The notes beneath the pieces are model-generated. The model was given only the letters and a program-made list of their open reading frames with translations, was not told the DNA's origin and did not search any database. Both the position numbers and the translations under genes were made by a program. From Bacillota bacterium (GTDB taxonomy: Bacteria > Bacillota > Clostridia > Lachnospirales > Lachnospiraceae), in NCBI GenBank assembly GCA_023442465.1, contig JAEZZQ010000015.1:434001-498000 (forward strand): DNA of 64,000 nt, written 5' to 3'. Positions within the stretch are counted from its first letter, which is position 1. Each line of letters opens with the position of its first letter. Shown here in pieces: positions 16,499 through 25,356 of this stretch.

Positions 16499-17554
16499 CT
16501 ACGAAAACAAACGCGAAATATCATTAAACAGCACAAACACCATAAGTATCATAAGCGCCGCCATCCCTGCCAAATGTACTATCCCTTCTTTTTCCGGCGG
16601 AACCGGCTTCCCTCTGACCGCTTCTATTAAAAGAAATACCAGTCTTCCCCCATCTAATGCAGGAAAAGGAAGAAGGTTTAAAATACCTAAGTTAACAGAA
16701 AGAAGAATCGCAATATTCATCATAGAAAATACGACAGAGCTGATTCCATAAGGCTTTACTTCCTCATAGGTCTCCCCTACTATCTGCGCTATTCCCACAG
16801 GACCTGCCATATCATCCTTTGTTACCTGTCCCGTAAACAGCATTCCCAGGCTCTTGAAGGTAGCCCTCACCCAATATTCCAGCTCATAATAGCTATATTG
16901 GAACACTTGCAGGGCATTGCATTTAAAATACTCCCCTGCTCCTGTTAAGCCGATATAATAACGACCTGCCGAGCTATCATAAATAGGCGTAAGCGTAACA
17001 CTGTATTTCTCTCCGTCACGCACAAAATCAATATTTAAATCTTCCCCGTGATTCAACGCAGAAATGAGATTAACCTGCCTATATAAATGAATTTTTTCTC
17101 CGTTTATCTGCGTGATAAGGTCTCCGGCCTCCATTCCCGCCGCCTGCGCTGCTCCGCCCGGAGTAATCTCCTGAATTATCGGTCTGTCCGAGCCGGTGAA
17201 CGCCACGATGATGAGCGCTAAAAGAAACGCTAAAAGAAAATTGAACAGCGGCCCTGCCGCAACCGAAGAAATTCTGGCCCAAACGCTTGCCGATAAGAAA
17301 GAGCCTTCATCTTTTTCTCCGTTTTCTGACTTCAATCCATCTTCACCGTCGAAAATGCATGCTCCACCTATAGGAAAAACCTTCAGACTGTAAACCGTTT
17401 CTCCCTTTTTAAAGTGAAACAGCGTCGGTCCCATACCGATCGCAAATTCTACCACTCTGATTCCATTCTTCTTGGCCAGCAAAAAATGACCCAGTTCATG
17501 GGATATTACGATGACACCAAAAATGATTAAAAATAAAATTATAGTTATCGTCAA
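16499..17554 (-). CDS. rseP: Site-2 intramembrane metalloprotease RseP
   Basis: Membrane zinc protease of 351 aa that cleaves substrates such as anti-sigma factors and leftover signal peptides within the membrane. Visible features are the N-terminal membrane helix with HELGHFLLAKK (HExxH zinc motif), a central PDZ domain (QEITPGGAAQAAGMEAGDLI), the C-terminal LLPFPALDGGRL metal ligand and further membrane helices. The TTG start overlaps the dxr stop as TTGA, so translation is coupled. One PDZ domain, as is normal for Gram-positives. Confidence 0.95.
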   Translation of the reverse strand: MTITIILFLIIFGVIVISHELGHFLLAKKNGIRVVEFAIGMGPTLFHFKKGETVYSLKVFPIGGACIFDGEDGLKSENGEKDEGSFLSASVWARISSVAAGPLFNFLLAFLLALIIVAFTGSDRPIIQEITPGGAAQAAGMEAGDLITQINGEKIHLYRQVNLISALNHGEDLNIDFVRDGEKYSVTLTPIYDSSAGRYYIGLTGAGEYFKCNALQVFQYSYYELEYWVRATFKSLGMLFTGQVTKDDMAGPVGIAQIVGETYEEVKPYGISSVVFSMMNIAILLSVNLGILNLLPFPALDGGRLVFLLIEAVRGKPVPPEKEGIVHLAGMAALMILMVFVLFNDISRLFS

Positions 17555-18708
17555 TTTACCACCTGCTTTATAAATTCATAAGTTTCTGCCTCTGCCTGAA
17601 GTATCTCTTCCACCTTAGGATTCTCGATGGGCTTATGCCGTTCCATGGAGGCTGCTATCAGTTCGGGGATTTGCATGAACCCTATTTTGCGGTCCAGAAA
17701 CAGGCTGACAGCTTTTTCATTCGCCGCATTATATACTGTGGGCATGCTGCCGCCGCGATTTGCCGCGTCGAATGCCAGCTTCAGCCCCTGGAAAGTTTCC
17801 AAGTCCGGTTTTTCGAAGGTAAGTTGTCTTAAGTCGAAAAAATCCACCCTTTTTCCGTCCATAGGACGTCTGTCCGGGTAAAAAAGCGCATAGGCAATCG
17901 GAAGCTTCATGTCCGGTGTGCCCAGCTGGGCCATTACTGCGCCGTCAGCATATTCCACCATGGAATGAATGATGCTCTGAGGATGGACTACCACCTCTAT
18001 TTGAGAAAGCTCGGCACCAAAGAGCCACTTGGCTTCTATCACTTCCAAGCCTTTATTTACCATGGTTGCGGAATCTATGGTGATTTTTCTTCCCATCGCC
18101 CAATTAGGATGCTTCAAGGCATCCTCCACCTTCATATCCCTTAGCTGCTCTTTCGTCTTTCCCCGAAACGGGCCGCCGGAGGCCGTTAATAATATTTTAC
18201 TCATACGTCTTTTATTTTCGCCGTTCATGGATTGGAAGATCGCGCTGTGCTCGCTGTCCACCGGAAGGATATCCACATGATGTTCTTCCGCTAGAGGCAT
18301 AATAATGTGCCCCGCTGTTACCAGCGTCTCCTTGTTCGCTAACGCGATAGTCTTTCCATTTTCTATCGCAGCTATAGTGGGCCTGATACCAATCATTCCC
18401 ACAATCGCGGTAACCAATACATCCGATTCCTCCATAACAGCTATCTGGAGAAGTCCCTCCATACCACAAAGTACTTTTACCGGAGTATCCGCAACCCTTA
18501 TCTTCAATTCCTCGCAGGCTGTCTCGCTCCACATTGCGGCTATGGAAGGGGAAAATTCCCGAATCTGTTTTTCCATCAATTCCACGTTACTGCCGGCTGC
18601 TAAAGCCACTACCTTCAAATCTTCATTGCTTCTTACGATTTCCAAAGTCTGCGTTCCAATGGAACCTGTGGACCCTAAAATTGCTATCTTCTTCATCTTG
18701 TTAACCAT
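17551..18708 (-). CDS. dxr: 1-deoxy-D-xylulose 5-phosphate reductoisomerase
   Basis: NADPH-dependent enzyme that makes MEP from DXP, the first committed step of the MEP pathway. The 385 residues show the nucleotide-binding ILGSTGSIGTQTLE, the substrate/metal motif PVDSEHSAIFQ and the LLTASGGPFRG and NWAMGRKITIDSATM signatures. The family start MKKIAILG lies four codons inside the first ATG, so the real start may be 18696 instead of 18708. It lies in the order cdsA-dxr-rseP and overlaps rseP by 4 bases. Confidence 0.97.
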   Translation of the reverse strand: MVNKMKKIAILGSTGSIGTQTLEIVRSNEDLKVVALAAGSNVELMEKQIREFSPSIAAMWSETACEELKIRVADTPVKVLCGMEGLLQIAVMEESDVLVTAIVGMIGIRPTIAAIENGKTIALANKETLVTAGHIIMPLAEEHHVDILPVDSEHSAIFQSMNGENKRRMSKILLTASGGPFRGKTKEQLRDMKVEDALKHPNWAMGRKITIDSATMVNKGLEVIEAKWLFGAELSQIEVVVHPQSIIHSMVEYADGAVMAQLGTPDMKLPIAYALFYPDRRPMDGKRVDFFDLRQLTFEKPDLETFQGLKLAFDAANRGGSMPTVYNAANEKAVSLFLDRKIGFMQIPELIAASMERHKPIENPKVEEILQAEAETYEFIKQVVN

Positions 18709-18761
18709 GCCTCTTTTTTATCTTACCAAATACTTGTGAAAAATCTATGTTTCACTGCCTT

Positions 18762-19589
18762 CTACATCTGCTTTATCAAGAGCACCGCCAAAGCATATAT
18801 CATCGGTGCTGTAAAGATAACACTGTCGAAGCGGTCCATGATCCCTCCATGTCCCGGAATCAGACATCCATAGTCCTTGATCGCATGATTTCTCTTAATC
18901 GCGGAAGCTGCCAGATCTCCAATTTGAGATATGATTGCTCCCACTACGCTGATGATAACGAATATCCAAGTGATTTCCTGCCCTTCTACCACCTTTTCCA
19001 CAATGAAATGTCCGTAGAGCCCCCCCACTAATGCAGAGCCTGCGATTCCTCCCACAGCGCCCTCCACCGATTTCTTCGGGCTTAGCTTCGGCGCCAGCTT
19101 ATGCTTCCCAAAAAGCATTCCGCTTACATAAGCACATGTGTCACATATCCATGAACTTACAAAAATCATCCATACAATGTACACGCCGTTAGGAAGTTCT
19201 CTCGTCAAGTAAATAAAGGAAAACATTACCGGAGCATATACGAAACCAAAAAACGCGGACATAATTTCCTGCGCCTGATACTTTGGAAAAGAAAATACAT
19301 ATACAAACATATATGCCACAAGTACGAATAAAATACAAAGTAACTGGAATACCGCATCTTTCGTAAATACAACCGCTGCATAATAGCATATGATTCCGGC
19401 ATATCCTACTGTAAGAGGAGCATTGATTCTCTGTCCCTCCACACACATATTACAAGCCCTGCATAATTCATAGTAGGCCACAAGAGATATAAACAAGAGA
19501 ATAGCGGCCAACAGATAGCTGCCTTGAAAAAGAGTGGCGAGCGCGATAATAACGAGCACCGCACTGCTGAATAAACGTGTCATAAACAT
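18762..19589 (-). CDS. cdsA: Phosphatidate cytidylyltransferase
   Basis: Integral membrane enzyme that makes CDP-diacylglycerol from phosphatidate and CTP, the branch point for phospholipids. It has 275 aa with about eight hydrophobic segments and the CdsA signature near the C-terminus (KLSPKKSVEGAVGG, then IKRNHAIKDYGCLIPGHGGIMDRFDS). The start ATG has AAGGAGG 8 bases upstream, inside the end of uppS. It sits 3 bases after the uppS stop, in the standard uppS-cdsA-dxr-rseP run. Confidence 0.96.
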   Translation of the reverse strand: MFMTRLFSSAVLVIIALATLFQGSYLLAAILLFISLVAYYELCRACNMCVEGQRINAPLTVGYAGIICYYAAVVFTKDAVFQLLCILFVLVAYMFVYVFSFPKYQAQEIMSAFFGFVYAPVMFSFIYLTRELPNGVYIVWMIFVSSWICDTCAYVSGMLFGKHKLAPKLSPKKSVEGAVGGIAGSALVGGLYGHFIVEKVVEGQEITWIFVIISVVGAIISQIGDLAASAIKRNHAIKDYGCLIPGHGGIMDRFDSVIFTAPMIYALAVLLIKQM

Positions 19590-19592
19590 ACA

Positions 19593-20327
19593 TCATTCCT
19601 CCTTAAGCAAGCCATATCGTCTGTCTCTCATAGTATATGCTTCGACGGCTTTTACCAATTCTTCTTTTGTGAAATCCGGCCACGCAACAGGCGCAAAATA
19701 AAGCTCCGTATAGGCCAGCTGCCATAACAAAAAGTTGGAAATCCTCTGCTCATTGCAGGTGCGGATCAGAAGATCCGGTTCGGGAAGCTCCTTTGTATCC
19801 AGTGCTTCGTTTATTGTTGTTTCTCCTATATCCTGCGGCTTAAGTGTCCCGCTTTGCACCTCGAGAGCGATTTCTCTTACCGCCCGCAGGATTTCATCCC
19901 TGCCGCCGTAATTGAGCGCTATCTGAAAATGCAGGCCATCGTTATCTTTTGTCGCTTGCTCCAGCTCGTCAATCCTCTTTCGGATATCTTCATCCAGCCT
20001 CGACTTATCGCCCAGAATCCTGACGCACATTCTATTTTTCTCCGCAGTCCTTAAGCATGTCTTCAAATAATTGCGCAGAAGCTTCATTAGTGCGTCCACT
20101 TCATCCTTCGGCCGGTTCCAGTTCTCCGTGGAAAAGGCGTACACGGTAAGGTATTGTATTCCCATCTTATAAGCTTCCTCGCAAATGACTTCCACCGCCT
20201 TAGCACCCTGAACATGCCCGTAATTTCTGGGCATTCCTTTACTCTTCGCCCAGCGTCCGTTTCCATCCAGAATAATCGCTACATGTTTTGGAATTTTTAA
20301 ATCCGTCTGATTCTTATTCTCCTGCAT
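19593..20327 (-). CDS. uppS: Undecaprenyl diphosphate synthase
   Basis: cis-Prenyltransferase that builds the C55 lipid carrier for peptidoglycan and wall polymers. The 244 residues have HVAIILDGNGRWAKSKGMPR at the active site (catalytic Asp in DGNGRWA), YAFSTENWNRP, the conserved LNYGGRDEI and the C-terminal PEPDLLIRTCNEQRISNFLLWQ-type signature, written here in pieces. AGGAA precedes the ATG. It follows frr by 81 bases. Confidence 0.97.
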   Translation of the reverse strand: MQENKNQTDLKIPKHVAIILDGNGRWAKSKGMPRNYGHVQGAKAVEVICEEAYKMGIQYLTVYAFSTENWNRPKDEVDALMKLLRNYLKTCLRTAEKNRMCVRILGDKSRLDEDIRKRIDELEQATKDNDGLHFQIALNYGGRDEILRAVREIALEVQSGTLKPQDIGETTINEALDTKELPEPDLLIRTCNEQRISNFLLWQLAYTELYFAPVAWPDFTKEELVKAVEAYTMRDRRYGLLKEE

Positions 20328-20408
20328 TTCCTACTCCCATTTCTTCTCGCGATACCGACAAAAGGGACAATACGATTTCTATCGACTGTCCCTCTTTATT
20401 TTATATTA

Positions 20409-20960
20409 TTATACTTTAAGGATTTCTTTGGATTTTTCATCGATCAGCTTATCGATATCCTTAATGAACTTATCTGTCATCTTCTGCAGTTCATCCTCGA
20501 GTTGTTTTACCTCGTCTTCTGAAACGTCACCCTTTCCTAACTTCTTGAAGGCTTCGTTGCCATCTCTTCTGATATTGCGAATTGCGACCTTACCGTCCTC
20601 ACCCTTTTTCTTAACGTCCTTTACCAGCTCTTTTCTGCGTTCCTCCGTAAGTTCAGGGAAAACGAGACGGATGCTTATACCGTCATTGCTCGGCGTAATT
20701 CCTACGTCGGAAGCCATGATCGCTTTTTCAATATTTTTAATCAGAGACTTTTCCCATGGAGCAATCTGAATAATCCTCGGTTCAGGGACCGTAATGTTAC
20801 CAACCTGCTGAATCGGTGTAGGCGTTCCATAATAGTCCACTCTGATTTTATCTAACACATGGGGATTCGCACGTCCTGCACGAATAGAAGCATAGTCCGC
20901 TTCCAAAAATTCAAATGCCTTTTTCATTTTCGCATCATAAGTTTGTAATCTCTCGTTCAT
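20409..20960 (-). CDS. frr: Ribosome recycling factor
   Basis: Splits post-termination ribosomes together with EF-G. At 183 aa it is the standard length, with ASIRAGRANPHVLDKI, YYGTPTPIQQVGNI, EPRIIQIAPW and the C-terminal helices rich in Lys/Asp/Glu. GGAGG lies 7 bases before the ATG. It follows pyrH by 49 bases, the normal pyrH-frr pair. Confidence 0.97.
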   Translation of the reverse strand: MNERLQTYDAKMKKAFEFLEADYASIRAGRANPHVLDKIRVDYYGTPTPIQQVGNITVPEPRIIQIAPWEKSLIKNIEKAIMASDVGITPSNDGISIRLVFPELTEERRKELVKDVKKKGEDGKVAIRNIRRDGNEAFKKLGKGDVSEDEVKQLEDELQKMTDKFIKDIDKLIDEKSKEILKV

Positions 20961-21009
20961 ATGTTAACCTCCGTAAATTATTCTTCTATCTCTATTCTTT
21001 TCTTTGTAT

Positions 21010-21705
21010 CTATACCGTTACCTTTGTTCCGTCAAAATTTCCCTTTACAGTATTTACGATACTGTTTTCCTCATTGAGTCCAAATACCCACATAGGCATC
21101 TTATTATCTCTCGCTAAAATAGAAGCAGTCATATCCACCACCTGAAGGTTCTTGGCTATTACCTCGTCGATAGTCACTTCCTTGTACTTTTTCGCATTCG
21201 GATTTTTCCTCGGATCATCGTCATAAACGCCATCCACCGCCTTTGCAAGCAGAATGACCTCCGCCTCTACCTCTACCGCACGAAGAACCACTCCCGTATC
21301 CGTAGAGAAATAAGGATGCCCAGTTCCTCCTGCGAAGAATACTACCTTTCCTTGTGAAAAATATTTATTCGCCCTGTCCTTCGAAAAAAGCTTCGTAAAG
21401 GAACCGCATTCGAAGGGTGTAAGTATCTCCGTCTTCATTCCGGCAGAGCGGAAAATCTCGGAGGTATATATACAGTTCATAACCGTAGCCAGCATACCTA
21501 TCTGGTCAGCCTTTGTACGGTCAATATTTTCACTGGAACGCCCCCTCCAGAAATTTCCTCCTCCGATTACGATTCCTACCTGAATACCGTCCTCCACAAG
21601 CTGCTTCACCTGCAAAGCCACTTTTCTGATCGTATCTTCATCAAACCCTGTTTTCTTATCGCCGGCAAGCGCTTCACCACTGAGTTTTAATAAAATTCTC
21701 TTCAT
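21010..21705 (-). CDS. pyrH: UMP kinase
   Basis: Amino-acid-kinase-fold enzyme that makes UDP from UMP. The 231 residues begin RILLKLSGEALAGD and contain GIVIGGGNFWRGR, the AGGTGHPYFSTDT motif and the NPNAKKYKEVT / DMTASILARDNKMP segments. It starts one base after the bactofilin stop (TAATATG), so the two are coupled. In most Firmicutes tsf would lie directly upstream; here a bactofilin does. Confidence 0.97.
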   Translation of the reverse strand: MKRILLKLSGEALAGDKKTGFDEDTIRKVALQVKQLVEDGIQVGIVIGGGNFWRGRSSENIDRTKADQIGMLATVMNCIYTSEIFRSAGMKTEILTPFECGSFTKLFSKDRANKYFSQGKVVFFAGGTGHPYFSTDTGVVLRAVEVEAEVILLAKAVDGVYDDDPRKNPNAKKYKEVTIDEVIAKNLQVVDMTASILARDNKMPMWVFGLNEENSIVNTVKGNFDGTKVTV

Positions 21706-21706
21706 A

Positions 21707-22411
21707 TTATTTTTTCCCTTTATTGAATTCTTCGAAGAAGTTCGCCGGATTTATATCGGAATAGCACTGTGAGCACATACCTTCGATAACCGCTCCGTTG
21801 TTGATCTGCACCGATTTCGAACGGATATTACCCATAACAATCGCAGAAGAATCCAAAAGCACAGGACCTTGTACATCGATGTCTCCCTTTACTGCTCCCG
21901 CGATTACCGCACTGGTCGCAAAAATGTTGCCGATAATGACAGAGCTGTTTCCTATCTTGACGCTTCCCTGACTGTTGATTTCCCCCGTCACCTTGGCATT
22001 TTCCGCATAAACCTCCGAAGCCTTGGAATCGCCTTGTATGCATCCCGTAACATTCAGCTTTCCGAGCACATCTATATTACCGATGACCGTTCCGATCAAG
22101 TCCATGGAGCCTTCCGAAGAAATATCACCTCTTACTATCATTCCTGCGGTTATTACAGCTACTTCATCCGACACTTTTTTCTCCGTCGTGTCCGGCTCTG
22201 GCGTATGATAATTTACCGTATCCGGCTTTTGTTGGATGTTCGACGATTCGCTTAAATCCGTCATGCCAAACTGCCCTTTCGAATTCTCCGCTCCGGTCTG
22301 TGCATTCATATTTTCCGGCTTGACAGGCTCATCCGGAGCCTTTCCATCCGCCGGCATCAGCTCGTTCACAGCCTGCGATAAATCATCTTTTAAATCCGTA
22401 AAAAAACCCAT
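21707..22411 (-). CDS. Bactofilin (polymer-forming cytoskeletal protein)
   Basis: The C-terminal two thirds form a continuous beta-helix repeat (GMIVRGDISSEGSMDLIG, GNIDVLGKLNVTG, GSVKIGNSSVIIGNI, GDIDVQGPVLLDSS) typical of bactofilins, which polymerise without nucleotides under the membrane. The N-terminal 75 residues are a variable, polar linker. I chose the ATG at 22411 (MGFFTDLKDD) because GGAGGAG lies 6 bases upstream; an ATG 5 codons earlier overlaps that site. It ends with a short charged tail (NFFEEFNKGKK) and is tightly coupled to pyrH. It is the first gene after the promoter at 22473-22501. Confidence 0.88.
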   Translation of the reverse strand: MGFFTDLKDDLSQAVNELMPADGKAPDEPVKPENMNAQTGAENSKGQFGMTDLSESSNIQQKPDTVNYHTPEPDTTEKKVSDEVAVITAGMIVRGDISSEGSMDLIGTVIGNIDVLGKLNVTGCIQGDSKASEVYAENAKVTGEINSQGSVKIGNSSVIIGNIFATSAVIAGAVKGDIDVQGPVLLDSSAIVMGNIRSKSVQINNGAVIEGMCSQCYSDINPANFFEEFNKGKK

Positions 22412-22472
22412 ACCATTCTCCTCCATCTGTTCCGGATACTTCTTTCGTCATTGCTTTACACAATTCTAATAC

Positions 22473-22501
22473 ATTGTATCACATCTATTCTTTAGTGGAA
22501 A
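22473..22501 (-). promoter_or_regulatory. Promoter for bactofilin-pyrH-frr
   Basis: On the minus strand TTTCCA (22496-22501), 17 bases, then TACAAT (22473-22478), with a TGA extension before the -10 box. It lies about 60 bases before the bactofilin start and would let pyrH-frr-uppS be expressed separately from rpsB-tsf. Confidence 0.55.
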
Positions 22502-22547
22502 GAGAGAAAATGAAAAAAGAATGCCAAAGGCTGAACTGCGTTACTGT

Positions 22548-23858
22548 CTAAGCATACGGAAGCTTAATCAGCATCTCTGTGCCTTCTCCCTCCACACTGT
22601 CGATATCCAAACTTCCTCCTATTTTCTCAAGTCCGCCTACCACGGCATCAAGTCCGATTCCTCTTCCGGAATATTCCGTCACCTTTTCCTTTGTAGTAAA
22701 GCCCGGACAAGTGAGGAACCGGTAGATTTCCTTGTCCGTATATCCGGCAATATCCTTGGAAACAAGCCCCTTTCGGTTTGCCTTATCAAATACGCTCCTC
22801 TTATCGATACCTCTCCCGTCATCCCTTACACAAATAGAGAGGATACCGCCATTTAACTTCGCTTCTATAGAAATCTTTCCTTTTTCCGCCTTTCCCGCCT
22901 GTAAGCGCTCGTCCCGGCCTTCAATTCCATGATCAGCCGCATTGCGCACCAGATGAATCAACGAATCGGAGATGCACACGATGGTTTTCCTGTCTACCTC
23001 CAGACTTCCGCCCGAAACGCTTAACTCTATCTGCTTGTCCGTCTTTCTGGAAACGTCATATACGATCCGGTTCATCCTGCGGAATGTTCCTGCAAGGGAA
23101 GTCCTTCTCATCTGGATTACCGTATCCTCCAGCTCGTCCGTTATCTTTAGAAGCTTATCTCTTATTTCCTGCCAGTCGGACTCTTCCGGCGTATTTTTTT
23201 CCGCCTCCAGCAGGCTTTCCACAAGCCTCGTCAGCCTATCCAGCTTTCCTTCACTGACACCTATGATAGTTTCTTCCTTTTCCGCACTGTGTTTGATTAC
23301 ATAATCACCCGGAATTGGTTCCGGCTCTTCTCCCAGATCGATAATAGAAGGCAGCTTATCCGAACGTTCTTCAGCCGGAGCTATATAGAACTGTCTCGGT
23401 TCCACATATACATTTTCAGGAGGAAACTCCCCTCCTTCCTCCCAGATTTTCGCCTTCCATTTCAGCAAAAACGCATCGATACACTTTATGATTTTCTCCG
23501 GATCTCCATCCGGATTTCTCACTTCCTTAATCTTTGTCAGCTCTTCTTCAATGAAATCCGATACCATAAAGATATATTCTTTCAGCTCCTTTGCGGCTAC
23601 CTCCTCCCAATAAGTCTCCCTTAAGTAATAGAAAATATCCTCCAGTTTGTGTGCTGCGGCCGCTATATTGTCATACATCATGATACCGGAAGTGCCTTTT
23701 ATCGTATGCACGATTCGGAAAATTTCCTGAACACTTTCTTCATCCAGAAATTCTTCATTCTTTTCCAGAAGGACTATCGTCTCCATCTGTTCCAGCAATT
23801 GAAAACTTTCATATAAGTACATGTCGAGCATTCCATCGGAACCATAGCTCCCTTCCAT
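22548..23858 (-). CDS. CheA-like histidine kinase lacking the CheW-like (P5) domain
   Basis: The 436-residue protein has an N-terminal Hpt (P1) domain with phospho-acceptor His in RIVHTIKGTSGIM (about residue 51) and a variable linker. A P3-like dimerisation helix follows (SEGKLDRLTRLVESLLEAEK), then a CheA-type P4 ATPase domain: HLVRNAADHGIE (N box), VRDDGRGID (G1) and SGRGIGLDAV (G2). It ends at IKLPYA directly after P4, so the P5 domain that binds CheW and receptors is missing; no P2 is visible either. It may phosphorylate the neighbouring receivers without a receptor array. AGGAGG lies 7 bases before the ATG. Last gene of the relay operon. Confidence 0.85.
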   Translation of the reverse strand: MEGSYGSDGMLDMYLYESFQLLEQMETIVLLEKNEEFLDEESVQEIFRIVHTIKGTSGIMMYDNIAAAAHKLEDIFYYLRETYWEEVAAKELKEYIFMVSDFIEEELTKIKEVRNPDGDPEKIIKCIDAFLLKWKAKIWEEGGEFPPENVYVEPRQFYIAPAEERSDKLPSIIDLGEEPEPIPGDYVIKHSAEKEETIIGVSEGKLDRLTRLVESLLEAEKNTPEESDWQEIRDKLLKITDELEDTVIQMRRTSLAGTFRRMNRIVYDVSRKTDKQIELSVSGGSLEVDRKTIVCISDSLIHLVRNAADHGIEGRDERLQAGKAEKGKISIEAKLNGGILSICVRDDGRGIDKRSVFDKANRKGLVSKDIAGYTDKEIYRFLTCPGFTTKEKVTEYSGRGIGLDAVVGGLEKIGGSLDIDSVEGEGTEMLIKLPYA

Positions 23859-23884
23859 TGTCTTCCTCCTCTAGTAAGAATGTT

Positions 23885-24280
23885 CTATGTAATCAAACCT
23901 ATTTTCTTCAAAAGAAGCGCAAATTTCTCCGTATCGATAGGTTTCCCGGAATAAGCAGTACAGTTTAAATCGAAAGCCTTCTTCACGTTCTTTTCCTCAT
24001 TCAGCGCCGTGGTCATGATGATCTTAACCGCATTATCCCCGTTTATCCCTTTTTCCTTTTCAATTTTCCTTATTTCATAAAGCGCCTGATAGCCGTCCAT
24101 TTCCGGCATCATAACGTCCAGACAGATGAGCTGATAGGGGTCACCCTCCGCAAGCCCCATCTGAAAAGCCTCCAATGCCTCTATCCCGTTTACCGTAATA
24201 TCACAGTCTCCGTAACGGCTCAAGTATTTGTACATAAACTTTCTGCTGGCAAAATCGTCTTCCGCTAATAGTATCTTCAT
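23885..24280 (-). CDS. Single-domain response regulator
   Basis: Receiver domain of 131 aa with acidic D8-D9, phospho-acceptor D55 (ICLDVMMPEMDG), Thr90/91 (IMTTAL) and Lys113 (GKPID). There is no output domain. It lies between cheB and the CheA-like kinase in the same operon, so it is the likely phosphate acceptor of that kinase. Compared with the CheY at 6149-6511 it has a longer loop before beta-3 and a less motor-like C-terminus. Confidence 0.85.
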   Translation of the reverse strand: MKILLAEDDFASRKFMYKYLSRYGDCDITVNGIEALEAFQMGLAEGDPYQLICLDVMMPEMDGYQALYEIRKIEKEKGINGDNAVKIIMTTALNEEKNVKKAFDLNCTAYSGKPIDTEKFALLLKKIGLIT

Positions 24281-24297
24281 CGTTTCCCTCTCTTCTA

Positions 24298-25314
24298 CTA
24301 CAATAGGCTGTAAATCTTGTGCGCTATATCACATAAGGGCAATTGGTATCTCACCGCGCCGATGTCATATGCCACTTTGGGCATTCCATATACCACACTG
24401 GTGGCCTCATCTTGTCCTATAGTGACAGCGCCGCAGTTTTTCATCGCTTTCATACCCCTGGCGCCATCACCTCCCATCCCCGTCAGTATGACACCGATGG
24501 AGTCTGCGCCTGCTGTCTTTGCCACCGAATCGAACAGCATATCTACCGATGGACAGTGTCCGCTGACTTTTTCCTCTTTCTTGCATTCCACAAAATATTC
24601 TGAGCCGAATTTCACAAGGCGCATCTGATAACCGCCCGGAGCGATGAGCACTTGTCCTCTTTTTACCATGTCTCCATCCTTCGCTTCCTTTACCTCCACC
24701 TCGCACTGGTTGTTCATTCTCTCAGCATACATCTGCGTAAATCCCGCCGGCATATGCTGAACAATAACCACTCCCGGAATATCGTTATGAAATTGCTTGA
24801 TGATATCGTGAATGGCCTCAGTCCCCCCGGTAGAAGCTCCAATAGCTATAATACAGTTACTATTGCTCAGCCTGTCCCGTCTCACGAGCCTGCTCATTTC
24901 CGTACGGCGCAGCTTTCTTACATCCACGGAGGAAGCAATTTTTACCTTGGTAATAAGCTCCTGTCTTATGAAATCATTGACAGTAGACCTCGACATGTTC
25001 ACCGGCTTGTGGGCAAAATCCACCGCTCCAGCCTCCATGGCATCGAACACCTTCCCGTCCATACCACTTAACATGATTACCGGTATCGGATACTGAGGCA
25101 TCAGCTTTCGCAGAAATTCAATCCCGTTCATCTTAGGCATTTCGATATCGAGAGTCATAACATCCGGCTTGCACTGAGGGATGATGTCCTTTGCCTCAAA
25201 GGGATCTCCCGCCACACCTACTACCTCTATGTTCGGATCTTCCTGCAGCCCTTGTACCAAAAGATTCCGAAATACAATGGAATCCTCAACAACCAATACT
25301 TTTATCTGACGCAT
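24298..25314 (-). CDS. cheB: CheB-type protein-glutamate methylesterase
   Basis: Chemotaxis adaptation enzyme that removes methyl groups from receptors (and deamidates Gln). The start is the ATG at 25314 (MRQIKVLVVEDS), with AGGAAGG upstream; earlier in-frame codons are not supported. The receiver domain has D10-D11 and phospho-acceptor D56 (MTLDIEMPKMNG). The methylesterase domain carries the Ser-His-Asp triad in IGASTGGTEAI (Ser near 160), VIVQHMPAGFT and LTGMGGDGARGM. No cheR is visible in the window, although cheB is usually paired with it. It is embedded in the CheA-like/HD-GYP operon. Confidence 0.93.
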   Translation of the reverse strand: MRQIKVLVVEDSIVFRNLLVQGLQEDPNIEVVGVAGDPFEAKDIIPQCKPDVMTLDIEMPKMNGIEFLRKLMPQYPIPVIMLSGMDGKVFDAMEAGAVDFAHKPVNMSRSTVNDFIRQELITKVKIASSVDVRKLRRTEMSRLVRRDRLSNSNCIIAIGASTGGTEAIHDIIKQFHNDIPGVVIVQHMPAGFTQMYAERMNNQCEVEVKEAKDGDMVKRGQVLIAPGGYQMRLVKFGSEYFVECKKEEKVSGHCPSVDMLFDSVAKTAGADSIGVILTGMGGDGARGMKAMKNCGAVTIGQDEATSVVYGMPKVAYDIGAVRYQLPLCDIAHKIYSLL

Positions 25315-25356
25315 AGCATTTCCTTCCTTCTGCCTGAAAATATGTGATGCCGCCAC

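Noticed and set aside
16198..16536. Three overlapping frames of 71-92 codons inside and next to the palindrome.
   Set aside because: They sit on both strands of a symmetrical element, one runs into rseP, and none has a coding signature; explained by the inverted repeat.
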